This document shows, one piece after another, positions 8,154 through 20,761 of a DNA stretch of 64,000 nucleotides. The position numbers and the translations under genes were made by a program. The stretch comes from Rhodobacteraceae bacterium HLUCCO18 (lineage in GTDB: Bacteria > Pseudomonadota > Alphaproteobacteria > Rhodobacterales > Rhodobacteraceae), in contig LJSY01000008.1 of assembly GCA_001314805.1 (NCBI GenBank), positions 1 to 64,000 of the forward strand. The letters are read 5' to 3'. Each line of letters begins with the position of its first letter. Within the stretch, counting starts at the first letter, position 1. The notes beneath the pieces were generated by a model. The model was not told the origin of the DNA. It ran no database searches and worked only from the letters and a program-made list of their open reading frames with translations.

Positions 8154-9446
8154 ATGCATGACATCCGCGCCATCCGCGAGGCCCCCGAGGCCTTCGACGC
8201 AGCCCTCGCCCGCCGGGGGCTGGACCCTCTGTCGGGTCAGATCCTTGCGCTCGACGAGGCCCGCCGCGCCTGCATCCAGCGCTCCGAGAGTGCGCTGGCC
8301 GAGCGCAACGCCGCCTCAAAGGAGGTCGGTAAAGCGAAGGCGCAAGGCGACGAGGCCGAGTTCGAGCGCTTGCGCGCGTTGGTGGCCGAGAAGAAGGACG
8401 AGATCGCCGCACTGGAGGAAGAGGCCCGCGAAAAGGACGCAGCCCTCCGCGACCTGCTGTCCGGCATCCCCAACCTGCCCGCCGCCGACATCCCCGACGG
8501 CGCGGACGAGACGGGGAATGTCGAGGTCCGCCGATGGGGAACGCCGCGCGAATTCGACTTCAAGCCCAGGGAACACTTCGAGATCGCGGGTGTTGGCCCG
8601 GGGATGGATTTCGGCACCGCCGCGAAGCTCTCGGGCTCCCGCTTCGTCCTGATGCAGGGCGCGGTCGCGCGCCTGCACCGGGCGCTCTCGCAGTTCATGC
8701 TCGACGTGCACACCACCGAGAACGGTCTGACCGAGGTCAACGGCCCCGTCCTGGTGCGCGCCGAGACGATGTATGGCACGGGCCAGCTGCCGAAATTCGG
8801 CGAGGACAGCTACGAGACGACGAATGGCTGGTGGCTGATCCCGACCTCCGAGGTCTCGCTCACCAACATCGTTGCGGGCGAGATGCTGGAGGAGGCCGAC
8901 CTGCCCCGCCGCTACACCGCCCATTCGCTCTGCTTCCGCTCCGAGGCGGGCAGCGCAGGGCGCGATACCGCCGGAATGCTCCGCCAGCACCAGTTCGAGA
9001 AGGTCGAGATGGTGTCGATCACCCATCCCGACGCCTCCGACGACGAACAGCAGCGCATGTTGCGCTGCGCCGAGGGGATCCTCGAACGGCTCGGCCTGCC
9101 CTACCGGACGGTCGTGCTGTGCACCGGCGACATGGGTTTCGGCGCGCGGCGGACCTTCGACATCGAGGTCTGGTTGCCGGGGCAGAACACCTATCGCGAG
9201 ATATCCTCGGTCTCGACCTGCGGCGATTTCCAGGCCCGGCGGATGAACGCGCGGTTCCGGCCGGAAGGCGGCGGCAAACCCGAGTTCCTTCACACGCTCA
9301 ACGGCTCCGGCCTTGCCGTCGGGCGCTGCCTGATCGCGGTGCTGGAGAACGGCCAGCGCGCGGATGGATCCGTGGGCCTTCCGCAGGCGTTGCACCCCTA
9401 CCTGGGCGGAAAGACCCGCATCACGCCGGAGGGACAGCTTGCCTGA
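8154..9446 (+). CDS. serS: Seryl-tRNA synthetase
   Basis: Class II synthetase charging tRNA-Ser (and tRNA-Sec) with serine. The 430 residues have the expected N-terminal long antiparallel coiled-coil arm (about residues 25-105, rich in Ala, Glu, Lys, Arg) that grips the tRNA, and a catalytic core with motif 2 [20 protein letters not shown] followed by FEKVE, and motif 3 [16 protein letters not shown] near the C-terminus. The stop codon overlaps the TTG start of the next gene by eight bases. Confidence 0.97.
   Translation: MHDIRAIREAPEAFDAALARRGLDPLSGQILALDEARRACIQRSESALAERNAASKEVGKAKAQGDEAEFERLRALVAEKKDEIAALEEEAREKDAALRDLLSGIPNLPAADIPDGADETGNVEVRRWGTPREFDFKPREHFEIAGVGPGMDFGTAAKLSGSRFVLMQGAVARLHRALSQFMLDVHTTENGLTEVNGPVLVRAETMYGTGQLPKFGEDSYETTNGWWLIPTSEVSLTNIVAGEMLEEADLPRRYTAHSLCFRSEAGSAGRDTAGMLRQHQFEKVEMVSITHPDASDDEQQRMLRCAEGILERLGLPYRTVVLCTGDMGFGARRTFDIEVWLPGQNTYREISSVSTCGDFQARRMNARFRPEGGGKPEFLHTLNGSGLAVGRCLIAVLENGQRADGSVGLPQALHPYLGGKTRITPEGQLA
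9428..9433 (+). promoter_or_regulatory. Shine-Dalgarno site inside serS that fixes a TTG start
   Basis: GGAGGG sits within the last codons of serS, about six bases before a TTG that opens the TspO-like reading frame. No ATG or GTG in that frame has a comparable site, so the strong purine run is the main evidence for the rare start and for translational coupling to serS. Confidence 0.6.
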
Positions 9447-10188
9447 GGATCCGACGCTCGAACGCCCCGACGACCCGAAGGACACTGCGCGCCTCAAGGC
9501 CGTGCTGGTGGCCGTGGCGACGATCGCCTTCGTCGTGACGCCCTTCCTGGCCGATCCCTTTACGGGCTTCGATCCCGCGCTGTTCCCGGAGCCTGTCGAC
9601 GACCCGCCGCTGCAGCCCGCCGGCTGGGCCTTCTCCATCTGGGGCGTGATCTACATCTGGCTTCTGGGCTCGGCGGGCTATGGTCTCTTCAAGCGCGATG
9701 TCGATCCCGGCTGGGACCGCCTGCGCTGGCCGCTTTTCGTCAGCATCGCCATCGGAGCGTCGTGGATTTCGGTGGCCCTGATCGCCCCGGTCATGGCGAC
9801 CGTGCTGATCTGGGTGATGCTGGGCGGCGCCCTCATCGCGCTGGGCCGCGCTCCGGCCTACGACCGGCCATGGCTTGCGCTGCCGCTGGGCCTCTATGCC
9901 GGGTGGCTGACGGCGGCAAGCTCGGTGGCGCTGGCCACCGTCGCGGCGGGATACGGGATCGGAGGCGCCGCGACGCTGAGCTGGGTCGGCCTCGTCCTTG
10001 CGCTCCTCATCGCGGTCGCCGTCAGCCAGCGTTTCGGCGTGCCTACCTACCCGCTGGCTGTGGCCTGGGCGCTCGCGGGCATCGTGGCCACCAACCTGCC
10101 CGCCGCACCGGTCTTCGCGGGGATTGCCGCCGTCGGCGCCCTGGTCATGCTGTGGCTGATGGTGAAGGCGCTTCGCCCGGCGTCCTGA
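9439..10188 (+). CDS. TspO/MBR-like (tryptophan-rich sensory) membrane protein
   Basis: The 249-residue protein has seven to eight hydrophobic segments. After an acidic N-terminal tail of about 25 residues and a first helix, it carries [19 protein letters not shown], the proline/tryptophan element typical of TspO-related proteins. It is longer than classical five-helix TspO (about 160 residues), so it belongs to the wider TspO-like group seen beside serS in this order. Start: TTG at 9439, supported by GGAGGG six bases upstream lying inside the serS tail; no better ATG or GTG is placed near. Classical TspO binds tetrapyrroles, but that role is not proven for this longer form. Confidence 0.7.
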   Translation: MPEDPTLERPDDPKDTARLKAVLVAVATIAFVVTPFLADPFTGFDPALFPEPVDDPPLQPAGWAFSIWGVIYIWLLGSAGYGLFKRDVDPGWDRLRWPLFVSIAIGASWISVALIAPVMATVLIWVMLGGALIALGRAPAYDRPWLALPLGLYAGWLTAASSVALATVAAGYGIGGAATLSWVGLVLALLIAVAVSQRFGVPTYPLAVAWALAGIVATNLPAAPVFAGIAAVGALVMLWLMVKALRPAS

Positions 10189-10274
10189 GCGGCACAGGGC
10201 ACGCGCCTTGCTGTCGCGAAACGCAGAAGCTACACGCAGCGTGAGCAGGCTTTCGCAACACGGCACGGGGTTTC

Positions 10275-11060
10275 ATGCGCATTCTCATTACCAATGACGA
10301 CGGCATCAACGCGCCGGGGCTCGAGATCCTGCACGCCATCGCGACCGAGGTCGCGGGCCCCGAAGGCGAGGTCTGGACCGTCGCGCCGGCCTTCGAGCAG
10401 TCGGGCGTCGGACACTGCATCTCCTATGTGCACCCCACCATGATCGCGGAACTGGGCCCCCGCCGTTTCGCCGCCGAAGGAAGCCCGGCCGACTGCGTCC
10501 TTGCCGCGCTGAGCGACGTGCTGGCCGAGACGCCCCCCGACCTCGTGCTGTCCGGGGTGAACCGTGGCAACAACGCCGCCGAGAACGTGCTTTACTCCGG
10601 CACCGTGGGCGGCGCGATGGAGGCCGCGATCCAGGGTCTGCCGGCCATCGCGCTCAGCCAGTATTTCGGCCCCGGTAACGTGGCGATGGAAAACAGCTTC
10701 GAGGCGGCGGCGGTCCATGGCGCGGCCCTTGTCTCGAGGCTCTGGGAACAGGGCCATTGGGACCGCGCGGATTACCGCGTTTTCTACAACGTGAACTTCC
10801 CGCCCGTCCCCGCCGCGGACGTGCGCGGCACGCGCGTGACCGCGCAGGGCTTCCGCCGCGGCACGGGCTTCGGCATGAAGGCCGAGATGGCGCCCAATGG
10901 ACGTCGCTTCCTTTGGATCACGAACGGACCGCAGAACGTGGTGACGGAACCCGGGACGGACGCGCATGCCAATCTCGAGGGCTATATCTCGGTCACGCCG
11001 ATGCGCGCGGACCTGACGGCGCATGACCGGCTCGACGGGTTGAGGGCCGCGCTCGAATGA
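10275..11060 (+). CDS. surE: 5'/3'-nucleotidase SurE
   Basis: Metal-dependent nucleoside monophosphatase linked with stationary-phase survival. The 261-residue protein begins [16 protein letters not shown] with the metal-binding Asp8-Asp9 pair, then [11 protein letters not shown] with the conserved Ser, and [20 protein letters not shown] with the third metal ligand Asn. It is the first gene of surE-pcm-LytM, an arrangement that in gammaproteobacteria continues into rpoS. Its end overlaps the pcm ATG by four bases (ATGA). Confidence 0.96.
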   Translation: MRILITNDDGINAPGLEILHAIATEVAGPEGEVWTVAPAFEQSGVGHCISYVHPTMIAELGPRRFAAEGSPADCVLAALSDVLAETPPDLVLSGVNRGNNAAENVLYSGTVGGAMEAAIQGLPAIALSQYFGPGNVAMENSFEAAAVHGAALVSRLWEQGHWDRADYRVFYNVNFPPVPAADVRGTRVTAQGFRRGTGFGMKAEMAPNGRRFLWITNGPQNVVTEPGTDAHANLEGYISVTPMRADLTAHDRLDGLRAALE

Positions 11061-11710
11061 CGGCAGGCGACGATCACGAGGCCACGCGCAAGATGCAATT
11101 CCTGTTCCAGTTGCGCCAGAAGGGCGTGACGGACACGCGCGTGCTTCAGGCCATGGAAAAGGTGGATCGGGGCGCCTTCGTCCGCGGACATTTCGCCGGC
11201 CGCGCCTACGAGGACATGCCGCTGCCGATCTCCTGTGGGCAGACGATCAGCCAGCCTTCGGTGGTGGGCCTGATGACACAGGCGCTCGACGTGCAGCCGC
11301 GCGACACGGTTCTCGAGATCGGGACGGGGTCGGGCTATCAGGCCGCGGTCCTCAGCCAGCTTGCGCGCCGGGTCTACACCATCGACCGGCACCGCTCGCT
11401 CACCCGCGCGGCCGAGGTGCTGTTCACGGGCATGGGGCTGAACAACATCACCGTTCTGACCGGCGACGGGAGTTTCGGCCTGCCCGATCAGGCACCGTTC
11501 GACCGCATCCTCGTCACCGCCGCGGCGGAGGACCCGCCGGGGCCGCTGCTTGCGCAGCTGAAGCCGGGCGGCGTCATGGTCGTGCCGGTGGGGCAGTCGG
11601 ACACCGTCCAGAGCCTGATCCGCGTGACCCGGACCGAGGATGGGCTCGACTACGACGAGCTTCTGCCCGTGCGCTTCGTCCCGCTCGTCGAGGGTGTCGC
11701 GGAGGAGTGA
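11057..11710 (+). CDS. pcm: Protein-L-isoaspartate O-methyltransferase
   Basis: Repairs isoaspartyl residues in aged proteins by SAM-dependent methylation. The 217-residue protein has the family order: an N-terminal helical part ending with [18 protein letters not shown], the [17 protein letters not shown] substrate loop, and the SAM-binding [20 protein letters not shown] motif, followed by the acidic strand and the late [11 protein letters not shown] block. The ATG overlaps the surE stop, so the two enzymes are co-translated. Confidence 0.96.
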   Translation: MTAGDDHEATRKMQFLFQLRQKGVTDTRVLQAMEKVDRGAFVRGHFAGRAYEDMPLPISCGQTISQPSVVGLMTQALDVQPRDTVLEIGTGSGYQAAVLSQLARRVYTIDRHRSLTRAAEVLFTGMGLNNITVLTGDGSFGLPDQAPFDRILVTAAAEDPPGPLLAQLKPGGVMVVPVGQSDTVQSLIRVTRTEDGLDYDELLPVRFVPLVEGVAEE

Positions 11711-11835
11711 CTCGGGGGGACCAGCGGCGGGGCTGGTCAGCCGGTCTCGCTTGGGGTTAAAACGGGGGGCAAACCCTCGAGGCCCGCCGTCGGACAAGAC
11801 GAAGCTTACCGATGAGACAGGAACAGGACGCCAGA

Positions 11836-12969
11836 ATGCCCCGCCGTTTCAGCCCAGTCGCCTTCGGCCTTGCCACGGTCCTTCTCTCGGGATGCGTGGG
11901 CGCGCTGCCGGAGCTCGATTTCGACTTTCGCGGCAACGCGATCTCGGGGGCACGGGTTGAAACAGCTCCCCGGCCCGAACCCGATGCCAGCGGGCTCATT
12001 TCCTACGAGAGCTATCAGGTCGTCGTCGCCCGCCGCGGCGACACGGTGGCGGAGGTGGCCGAACGCGTCGGCCTGACCTCGGCGGAACTGGCGAGTTTCA
12101 ACGGCCGCGCCGCGAGCGACGTGCTGCGCGACGGCGAGGTGCTTGCCCTGCCGCGCCGGGTGACCGCTGGCGACGGGGGCGGCACCGACATCGCCTCCAT
12201 CGCGCGCGGCGCCATCGACGAGGCCGAACCCGGCCGCACCGCGGCCGCCCCGGAGGTTCAGCCGGGGACAGAGCCCGTGCGCCACCGCGTCGGGCGTGGC
12301 GAGACGGCCTATTCCATCGCGCGGCTCTACGGCGTGTCGGTGCGGGCGCTGGCGGAATGGAACGGGCTGGGACCGGACCTCGCGGTGCGCGAGAACCAGT
12401 ACCTGCTCATTCCGATCGTGCTGGAGGAGAGCGCCTCGGAGGGCACGCAGGCGCCGGGCACGAGCATCGCCCCGCCCCCGCCGTCGGCCGCCGAGCCCCT
12501 GCCCGATCCGATCGCGACCGCCCCCCTGCCGCCCGCATCCGGCGGCGGACCGACGCCGCCCGCACCGGAGCCGGAACCGGAGCCGCAACCCGAGGCAGAG
12601 GCAGAGGCTGAGGCCGAGCCCAGCTCGCGCTTCGCCCGTCCCGTCGAGGGTCCCGTCCTGCGGGCGTTTTCCTCGGCAAATGAAGGCATCGACATCTCGG
12701 CCGCGACCGGCACGACCGTGCGCGCCGCCGGCGACGGCGAGGTCGCCGCGATCACCCAGGACACCGACCGGGTGCCGATCCTCGTGATCCGCCACGATGA
12801 CGGGCTGCTGACGGTCTATGCCAATATCCGCAACATCTCGGTCACGCGCGGGCAGAGCGTCACCCGGGGCCAGCCGGTGGCGGAGGTCGGCGAGAGCGAT
12901 CCGTCCTTCCTGCATTTCGAGGTGCGCCGCGGCTTCGAAGCCGTCGACCCGGATCGCTTTCTCCCCTGA
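11836..12969 (+). CDS. LysM/LytM lipoprotein, NlpD-like, probably non-catalytic
   Basis: The 377-residue product begins with a lipoprotein signal (lipobox LLSGC). Two LysM peptidoglycan-binding repeats follow (about residues 57-105 and 145-195), then a long Pro/Ala/Glu-rich linker and a C-terminal LytM/M23 domain (about 270-377). The usual zinc ligands are missing: the domain opens ANEGIDISAATG without His, and the HxH position reads YANIRNI; only HFEVRR keeps a His. It therefore resembles NlpD/EnvC-type amidase activators rather than an endopeptidase. ATG at 11836 is preferred over 11812 because of an AGGA site and the normal signal length. It follows pcm in the surE operon. Confidence 0.85.
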   Translation: MPRRFSPVAFGLATVLLSGCVGALPELDFDFRGNAISGARVETAPRPEPDASGLISYESYQVVVARRGDTVAEVAERVGLTSAELASFNGRAASDVLRDGEVLALPRRVTAGDGGGTDIASIARGAIDEAEPGRTAAAPEVQPGTEPVRHRVGRGETAYSIARLYGVSVRALAEWNGLGPDLAVRENQYLLIPIVLEESASEGTQAPGTSIAPPPPSAAEPLPDPIATAPLPPASGGGPTPPAPEPEPEPQPEAEAEAEAEPSSRFARPVEGPVLRAFSSANEGIDISAATGTTVRAAGDGEVAAITQDTDRVPILVIRHDDGLLTVYANIRNISVTRGQSVTRGQPVAEVGESDPSFLHFEVRRGFEAVDPDRFLP

Positions 12970-12983
12970 GGGACCCGGCCTGC

Positions 12984-13052
12984 GGGGGCATCGAGCCCCC
13001 TTGCGCCGTCCGCCTTCGGCGGTTTCGCGTATTTTCGGAAAGATGAAGGGGC
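12984..13052. repeat. Dispersed intergenic repeat, copy 1
   Basis: Two modules lie just after the LytM gene: a hairpin GGGGGC-atcga-GCCCCC at 12984-13000 and, ten bases on, CCGCCTTCGGCGG followed by a T-rich stretch and a conserved tail whose complement starts GCCCCTTCATCTTTCCGAAA. The same pair of modules recurs at 40870, 45962 and 48780. Hairpin plus T-rich tract directly behind a stop codon suggests a 3'-end or terminator role. Similar strings are common between genes of Rhodobacteraceae, as I recall. Confidence 0.7.
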
Positions 13053-13063
13053 GAACTGGCGCG

Positions 13064-13666
13064 TCAGTCGCGGGTCATCTCGAAGCGGCAGGCGGAGGCG
13101 TCTTGCGCGCAGCAGGCGACCTCGGTGCAGCGCCAGTCGTGGCCGCAGAGCTCGGAGAAGAGCCGCTCGAACACCGCCGCGTGCCAATGGCATAGGGGTG
13201 TGTCCGAGCGTTCGCCGCGCACCACCGGGTTGTCGGCGATCTCGAAGACCACGGGCCAGGTCGAGACAAGGCGAAACGCGCCCGAGCCGCAGAAGGTCCA
13301 GGCGTGTTTCGCCACCGCGCGGGCGAGGATCGGGGCCGCGAGTCGGGCAGGCATGAGGCGCAGGAGGGTTTGCGCCTTTTCCGGTATCCGGTGGGCGAGA
13401 ATGTAATCGCCCGTGGCGAGGCCCGCAGCACGCGCGAGACGGGGGGCCGCCTCCGGCAGTTCGGCCCGAAGCACCTGGTGAAGGCGGGCGGCGGGCGCCT
13501 CCTCCATGAGGCCGGCCTCGGGATCGGGCAGCTCGATGACGCCTGCGCGCGCCAGAAGCTTCGCCGTGACCGCCTCGCCCGCTTCATCGCGCAGGACGGG
13601 GACGAGCTGGAGGACGGCATTGGGGCCGATCCGCCCCTCCGCCGCCGGTCTCAGGGCCGTGGCCAT
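13064..13666 (-). CDS. bchJ: Bacteriochlorophyll biosynthesis protein BchJ (V4R domain)
   Basis: The 200-residue protein matches BchJ: it opens with IGPNAVLQLVPVL, has the DYILAHRIPEKAQTLLRLMP block in the middle, and ends with the V4R domain including CGHDWRCTEVACCAQ and DASACRFEM, whose cysteines probably bind metal or tetrapyrrole. BchJ was first named 4-vinyl reductase; later work places the 8-vinyl reductase activity in BciA/BciB, and BchJ is thought to assist, perhaps by handling intermediates. It starts four bases after bchE ends, so the two form an operon. Confidence 0.92.
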   Translation of the reverse strand: MATALRPAAEGRIGPNAVLQLVPVLRDEAGEAVTAKLLARAGVIELPDPEAGLMEEAPAARLHQVLRAELPEAAPRLARAAGLATGDYILAHRIPEKAQTLLRLMPARLAAPILARAVAKHAWTFCGSGAFRLVSTWPVVFEIADNPVVRGERSDTPLCHWHAAVFERLFSELCGHDWRCTEVACCAQDASACRFEMTRD

Positions 13667-13670
13667 GGGC

Positions 13671-15329
13671 TCACTCCGCCGGTTCGACCATCTGCTCGGT
13701 GCCGCCGCCGCAGGCTTTCACACCCTGTGCCGCCGGCTTCACCTCGGCGCCGTTGGGCAACTTGAAGGACGTGTCGCGCGACACCTTTCGGGCGCGCTTC
13801 TGCGCCGCGAGGTCCTGCGTGGACTGCCAGTCGTCCATCTGCGCCTTGGCGATCTTGCGCGTCCGGTCGAAGTTGAAATTGACGCCCTCCTTCGACTGCG
13901 GGCCCCAGTAATTGTGCTTGCCCAAGTCGTAGAAGGACCGCTGGAAGCCCGCCTTGGCGAAAGCCTTGAGGCAGCCCAGCAGGTAGCGCCGCCGGTAGCC
14001 CGTGCCGCGCCACGGATAGTAAAACAGCGCCTTGCGCGAATAGAAGCGCCGGTAATTGTGCATCACACGGTCGAGCAGCGTCGCACGGTCCATCGCCTCG
14101 GGCCGCATGATGGGAGTGACGAAGTTGTATTTCGAGAAATCGAAAATCTCGACCTTGTCACCCAGCTCCTGAAAAAGTGGCGTGAAGGGCCAGGGCGTGT
14201 ACATGGCCCAGTTGGCGAGGTCAGGCTGCCAGTCCCACGCCATCTGGAAGGTTTCCTCCAGCGTCTCGGGCGTCTCGTTGTCGAGACCCACGATGAACTG
14301 CGCCTCGACGAAGATGTCGGCCTCGCGCAGGAGGCGGATCGCCTCCTTGTTGTCGGCGACCTTGGTCTCCTTGTTGAACTGGTCGAGCTTCATCTGCGCC
14401 GCCGCCTCGGTGCCGAGGGACACGTGGACCAGACCGGCGCGGCGGTAGAGGCCAAGCAGCTCCTTGTCGCGCATGATGTCGGTGACGCGGGTGTTGATGC
14501 CCCATTGCACGCGGCGCGGCAGGTCGCGGGCGATCAGCTCCTCGCAGAACTTGATGAACTTGCGCCGGTTGATGGTGGGTTCCTCGTCGGCGAGGATGAA
14601 GAAACCCACGTCATGCTCGTTCACGAGGTTCTCGATCTCGTCCACCACGGCGATCGGGTCGCGTACGCGGTAGTCGCGCCAGAACTTCCACTGCGAACAG
14701 AAGGAGCAGGTGAAGGGGCAGCCGCGCGCCATGTTGGGAATCGCCACACGCACGCCAAGCGGCACGTAGATGTATTTCGACCATTCCAGCAGCGACCAGT
14801 CGGGGGTGATTCCATCGATGTCCTTGACGGTGGCCGCGGCGGGGGTGGCCACGATCTCTTCGCCGTCGAGAAAGGCGAGCCCCTTGATCCGGCGGCGGTC
14901 CTCGGCGATGCGCCCTTCGGCGATGGCGCGCATGACCTCGACGATGATCTCCTCGCCCTCGCCGCGCACGATCAGGTCGATATGGGGCGCCTCGCTCAGG
15001 ACCTGCCGGTACATGAAGGTGGCGTGGATGCCGCCGAGGATCGTGACCGCATCGGGCAGCACCTCCTTGGCCAGCGCCAGCGTCTCCTCCGCCACGTAGA
15101 TGGAGGGGGTGATCGAGGTCGTGCCCACAACATCGGGTTGCAGCTCGGCCAGTTTGACGCGCAATTGTCCGGGCGTCAGGTCGTTGGTCATGGCGTCGAT
15201 GAAGTGGATATCGTCGAAGCCGGCGGTCTTCAGAGAGCCTGCGAGATAGGCCACCCAGGCCGGCGGCCAGTTGCCCGCGATCTCGGCGCCCCCGGAGTGG
15301 TAATTGGGGTGGATAAGGCAGATGCGCAT
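13671..15329 (-). CDS. bchE: Mg-protoporphyrin IX monomethyl ester anaerobic cyclase BchE
   Basis: Oxygen-independent cyclase that forms ring E of bacteriochlorophyll, using water, cobalamin and SAM. The 552-residue protein has an N-terminal cobalamin-binding-like domain (residues 1-140, [20 protein letters not shown] at the start and [10 protein letters not shown] at about 96-105), then a radical-SAM domain with the 4Fe-4S motif CPFTCSFC (Cys204, Cys208, Cys211), and a C-terminal BchE-specific region. The start at 15329 gives the canonical N-terminus. Paired PpsR-like sites lie 20-62 bases upstream. Presence of BchE implies pigment synthesis under low oxygen. No other photosynthesis gene is in the window. 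Confidence 0.96.
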   Translation of the reverse strand: MRICLIHPNYHSGGAEIAGNWPPAWVAYLAGSLKTAGFDDIHFIDAMTNDLTPGQLRVKLAELQPDVVGTTSITPSIYVAEETLALAKEVLPDAVTILGGIHATFMYRQVLSEAPHIDLIVRGEGEEIIVEVMRAIAEGRIAEDRRRIKGLAFLDGEEIVATPAAATVKDIDGITPDWSLLEWSKYIYVPLGVRVAIPNMARGCPFTCSFCSQWKFWRDYRVRDPIAVVDEIENLVNEHDVGFFILADEEPTINRRKFIKFCEELIARDLPRRVQWGINTRVTDIMRDKELLGLYRRAGLVHVSLGTEAAAQMKLDQFNKETKVADNKEAIRLLREADIFVEAQFIVGLDNETPETLEETFQMAWDWQPDLANWAMYTPWPFTPLFQELGDKVEIFDFSKYNFVTPIMRPEAMDRATLLDRVMHNYRRFYSRKALFYYPWRGTGYRRRYLLGCLKAFAKAGFQRSFYDLGKHNYWGPQSKEGVNFNFDRTRKIAKAQMDDWQSTQDLAAQKRARKVSRDTSFKLPNGAEVKPAAQGVKACGGGTEQMVEPAE

Positions 15330-15348
15330 GGGCTGGCTCCCTGAATTG

Positions 15349-15391
15349 TGTAAACCCAACCGAGCACGCGGAATGTCAACTTACATTGACA
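15349..15391 (-). promoter_or_regulatory. Paired PpsR/CrtJ-type operator upstream of bchE
   Basis: A perfect TGT-N12-ACA box lies at 15374-15391 (TGTCAACTTACATTGACA) and a one-mismatch partner, TGT-N12-GCA, at 15349-15366, seven bases away. PpsR/CrtJ binds pairs of such boxes about eight bases apart and represses bch/crt genes under oxygen. A -35-like TTGACA (minus strand, 15374-15379) and a TTTACA 19 bases downstream overlap the boxes, consistent with repression of the bchE promoter. A second TTGACA lies at 15395-15400. Confidence 0.7.
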
Positions 15392-15533
15392 CATGTCAAA
15401 TTTCGGTGACGTCAGGCTTGAAAAGGATCGAGCATTTCGTGCAAAATTGTCGCAGCCAGTTGGAACCGGTGCGCACCCGGTGGCGTTGTCCGGTCAGGGC
15501 CAGAAAGCAGGGGCCAAGACGGGGGCGCGCGCG

Positions 15534-16760
15534 ATGTGGGACCGGATGCTTGACAGGATGCTGCGCGATTTCATCCGAACGGGTGCGTTGGCAGTAGAAT
15601 TTCCCGGCGGCCGAACAGAGGTGTACGGCAACCGGGAAGAGCCCGTCGTGACGCTGCACCTGAATGACCCTGCCCTGCCCCGACGTCTGGTGCTGAACAC
15701 CGAGCTCGCCCTGGGCGAGGCCTATATGGACGGCACGCTTACCATCGACGGCGACGACCTCGAGGGCTTTCTCGCCCTGGCCACGCGCAACGCGGCCCGG
15801 TCGGAAGATATCTGGTGGCGGCGCCTGACGCATCTGTTGCGCCGTGCGCGCCGCACGTTCGACCAGAACAACCCCGCGTTTCGCGCGCGCCAGAACGTGG
15901 CCCATCACTATGACCTGTCGGGTGCGCTCTACGACCTCTTCCTGGATGCCGACCGGCAGTATTCCTGCGCCTATTTCGCCCATCCCGACATGTCGCTCGA
16001 GCAGGCACAGGCCGCCAAGAAGCATCACATCGCCGGCAAGCTGCTGCTCGAGCCCGGGATGGAGGTCTTCGAGATCGGCTGCGGCTGGGGCGGCATGGCG
16101 CTGACGCTGGCGCAGGATTACGGGGTCAGGGTGCTGGGCGTCACGCTCAGCGAGGAGCAGCACAAGGTCGCGACCAAACGGGCCGAGGCGGCGGGACTGT
16201 CGGACCGGGTGCGCTTCGAGTTGAAGGATTACCGCGCCGTCAAGGGCGAGTTCGACCGCATTGTCTCGATCGGGATGTTCGAGCATGTGGGCGTGCCCCA
16301 TTACCGCGAATACTTCGACACGGTGAAGGCGCGGCTGAAGGAAGACGGGGTCGCGCTCATCCACACGATCGGGCGCGCCTCGACGCCGGGGGCCACGAGC
16401 CCGTGGATCGCGAAATACATCTTCCCTGGCGGCTACGTGCCCGCGCTCTCGGAAGTGGCAGGCGCCGTGGAGGATGCAGGTCTCTATCCCTGCGACCTGG
16501 AGGTCTGGCGGCTGCACTATGCCGAAACGCTCAAGAACTGGTACGACGGGTTCGAGGCACGCGAGGCGGAGGCCCGCGCGCTCTACGACGATCGTTTCTG
16601 CCGGATGTGGCGGTATTACCTGAAGGCGTCGGAAGTCACGTTCCGGCACAACCGGCAATGCGTCTTCCAGGTTCAGCTTGCCCGCCGACAGGAGGCGGTG
16701 CCGCTCACCCGGGATTACCTCTATCCCGCACCGCACGCGCAGCTGTCGGCGGCCGAATAG
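15534..16760 (+). CDS. cfa: Cyclopropane-fatty-acyl-phospholipid synthase
   Basis: SAM-dependent enzyme that methylates membrane phospholipid double bonds to cyclopropane rings. The 408 residues have an N-terminal lipid-binding part with LVLNTELALGEAYMDGTL, the block FRARQNVAHHYDLSGALYDLF, then the SAM motif VFEIGCGWGGMALTLAQDYG, IVSIGMFEHVG and a C-terminal MWRYYLKASEVTFR helix. ATG at 15534 gives the usual family length; the frame is open back to 15393, but that extension is not conserved-looking. It is divergent from bchE. Confidence 0.93.
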   Translation: MWDRMLDRMLRDFIRTGALAVEFPGGRTEVYGNREEPVVTLHLNDPALPRRLVLNTELALGEAYMDGTLTIDGDDLEGFLALATRNAARSEDIWWRRLTHLLRRARRTFDQNNPAFRARQNVAHHYDLSGALYDLFLDADRQYSCAYFAHPDMSLEQAQAAKKHHIAGKLLLEPGMEVFEIGCGWGGMALTLAQDYGVRVLGVTLSEEQHKVATKRAEAAGLSDRVRFELKDYRAVKGEFDRIVSIGMFEHVGVPHYREYFDTVKARLKEDGVALIHTIGRASTPGATSPWIAKYIFPGGYVPALSEVAGAVEDAGLYPCDLEVWRLHYAETLKNWYDGFEAREAEARALYDDRFCRMWRYYLKASEVTFRHNRQCVFQVQLARRQEAVPLTRDYLYPAPHAQLSAAE

Positions 16761-16810
16761 CGGCCGCAGTCGCGGGTGAGCTGTCTGCCCCCCCCGCTCG
16801 CATGGCGCGC

Positions 16811-17140
16811 TCAGACCGACGTGCTGTCGGAGACGAGGTTCAGCACCATCACGCCCGCCACGATCAGGCCGATGCCGACCCAGGCCGCCGTGTCGAGCTT
16901 CTGGCCGTAGACGGTCCAGCCGATGACCGTCACCGCGGCCACGCCGAGGCCGGACCAGATCGCGTAGGTCACGCCCAGCGGCAATACCAGCAGCACGCGC
17001 GCCAGCAGGTAGAAGGCCGTCCCGTAGGCCAGCACCACCACGGCGACGGCACCGGGCCGGGTGAAGCCCACGGACGCCTTGAGCGCGGTCGTGCCGATCA
17101 CCTCGGCCATGACCGCGAGGAAGAGTTGGAGCCAGTGCAT
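16811..17140 (-). CDS. Small multidrug resistance (SMR) family transporter
   Basis: A 109-residue inner-membrane protein with four helices, typical of EmrE/SugE proteins that exchange protons for quaternary ammonium, guanidinium or similar cations. Glu13 in helix 1 (sequence AVMAEVIGTTALK) matches the essential Glu14 of EmrE, and helix 3 ends LGVTYAIWSGLGVAAVTVIG with the conserved Trp-Ser-Gly. The 'LKAS' sequence after Glu13 is of the QacE/EmrE type. It is convergent with cfa and divergent from carB. Confidence 0.9.
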   Translation of the reverse strand: MHWLQLFLAVMAEVIGTTALKASVGFTRPGAVAVVVLAYGTAFYLLARVLLVLPLGVTYAIWSGLGVAAVTVIGWTVYGQKLDTAAWVGIGLIVAGVMVLNLVSDSTSV

Positions 17141-17306
17141 CGCGAAGACCTTTTCCGGTAACCTGCGACCCGCCTAGCCGCGCCCCTTGGCGAAGGCAAC
17201 ACGCGCGGCGAAAGGTGCGCACGTTCCTCCCTTGCGCCCGATGGCCCCATGCCTATAACGCCGACAGTTTGCGCGCCGCACGCCATCCGAGTTTCAGGGG
17301 GACCCG

Positions 17307-20651
<3,345 letters not shown>

Positions 20652-20761
20652 TCCTGCCGTCGGGACGGGCAAGGCCCATTCGCAGTCGCGACCAAATCCT
20701 GCCACTTTGCGCTGCTACCTCCCCTTCCTGCCGCGCGGGAGTGAGTAGAAGGGCAGCGTAG

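Noticed and set aside
15387-15398. Extra inverted repeat TGACA-CA-TGTCA beside the PpsR boxes
   Set aside because: The short arms overlap the better TGT-N12-ACA box and it is likely part of the same site or a -35 duplicate.
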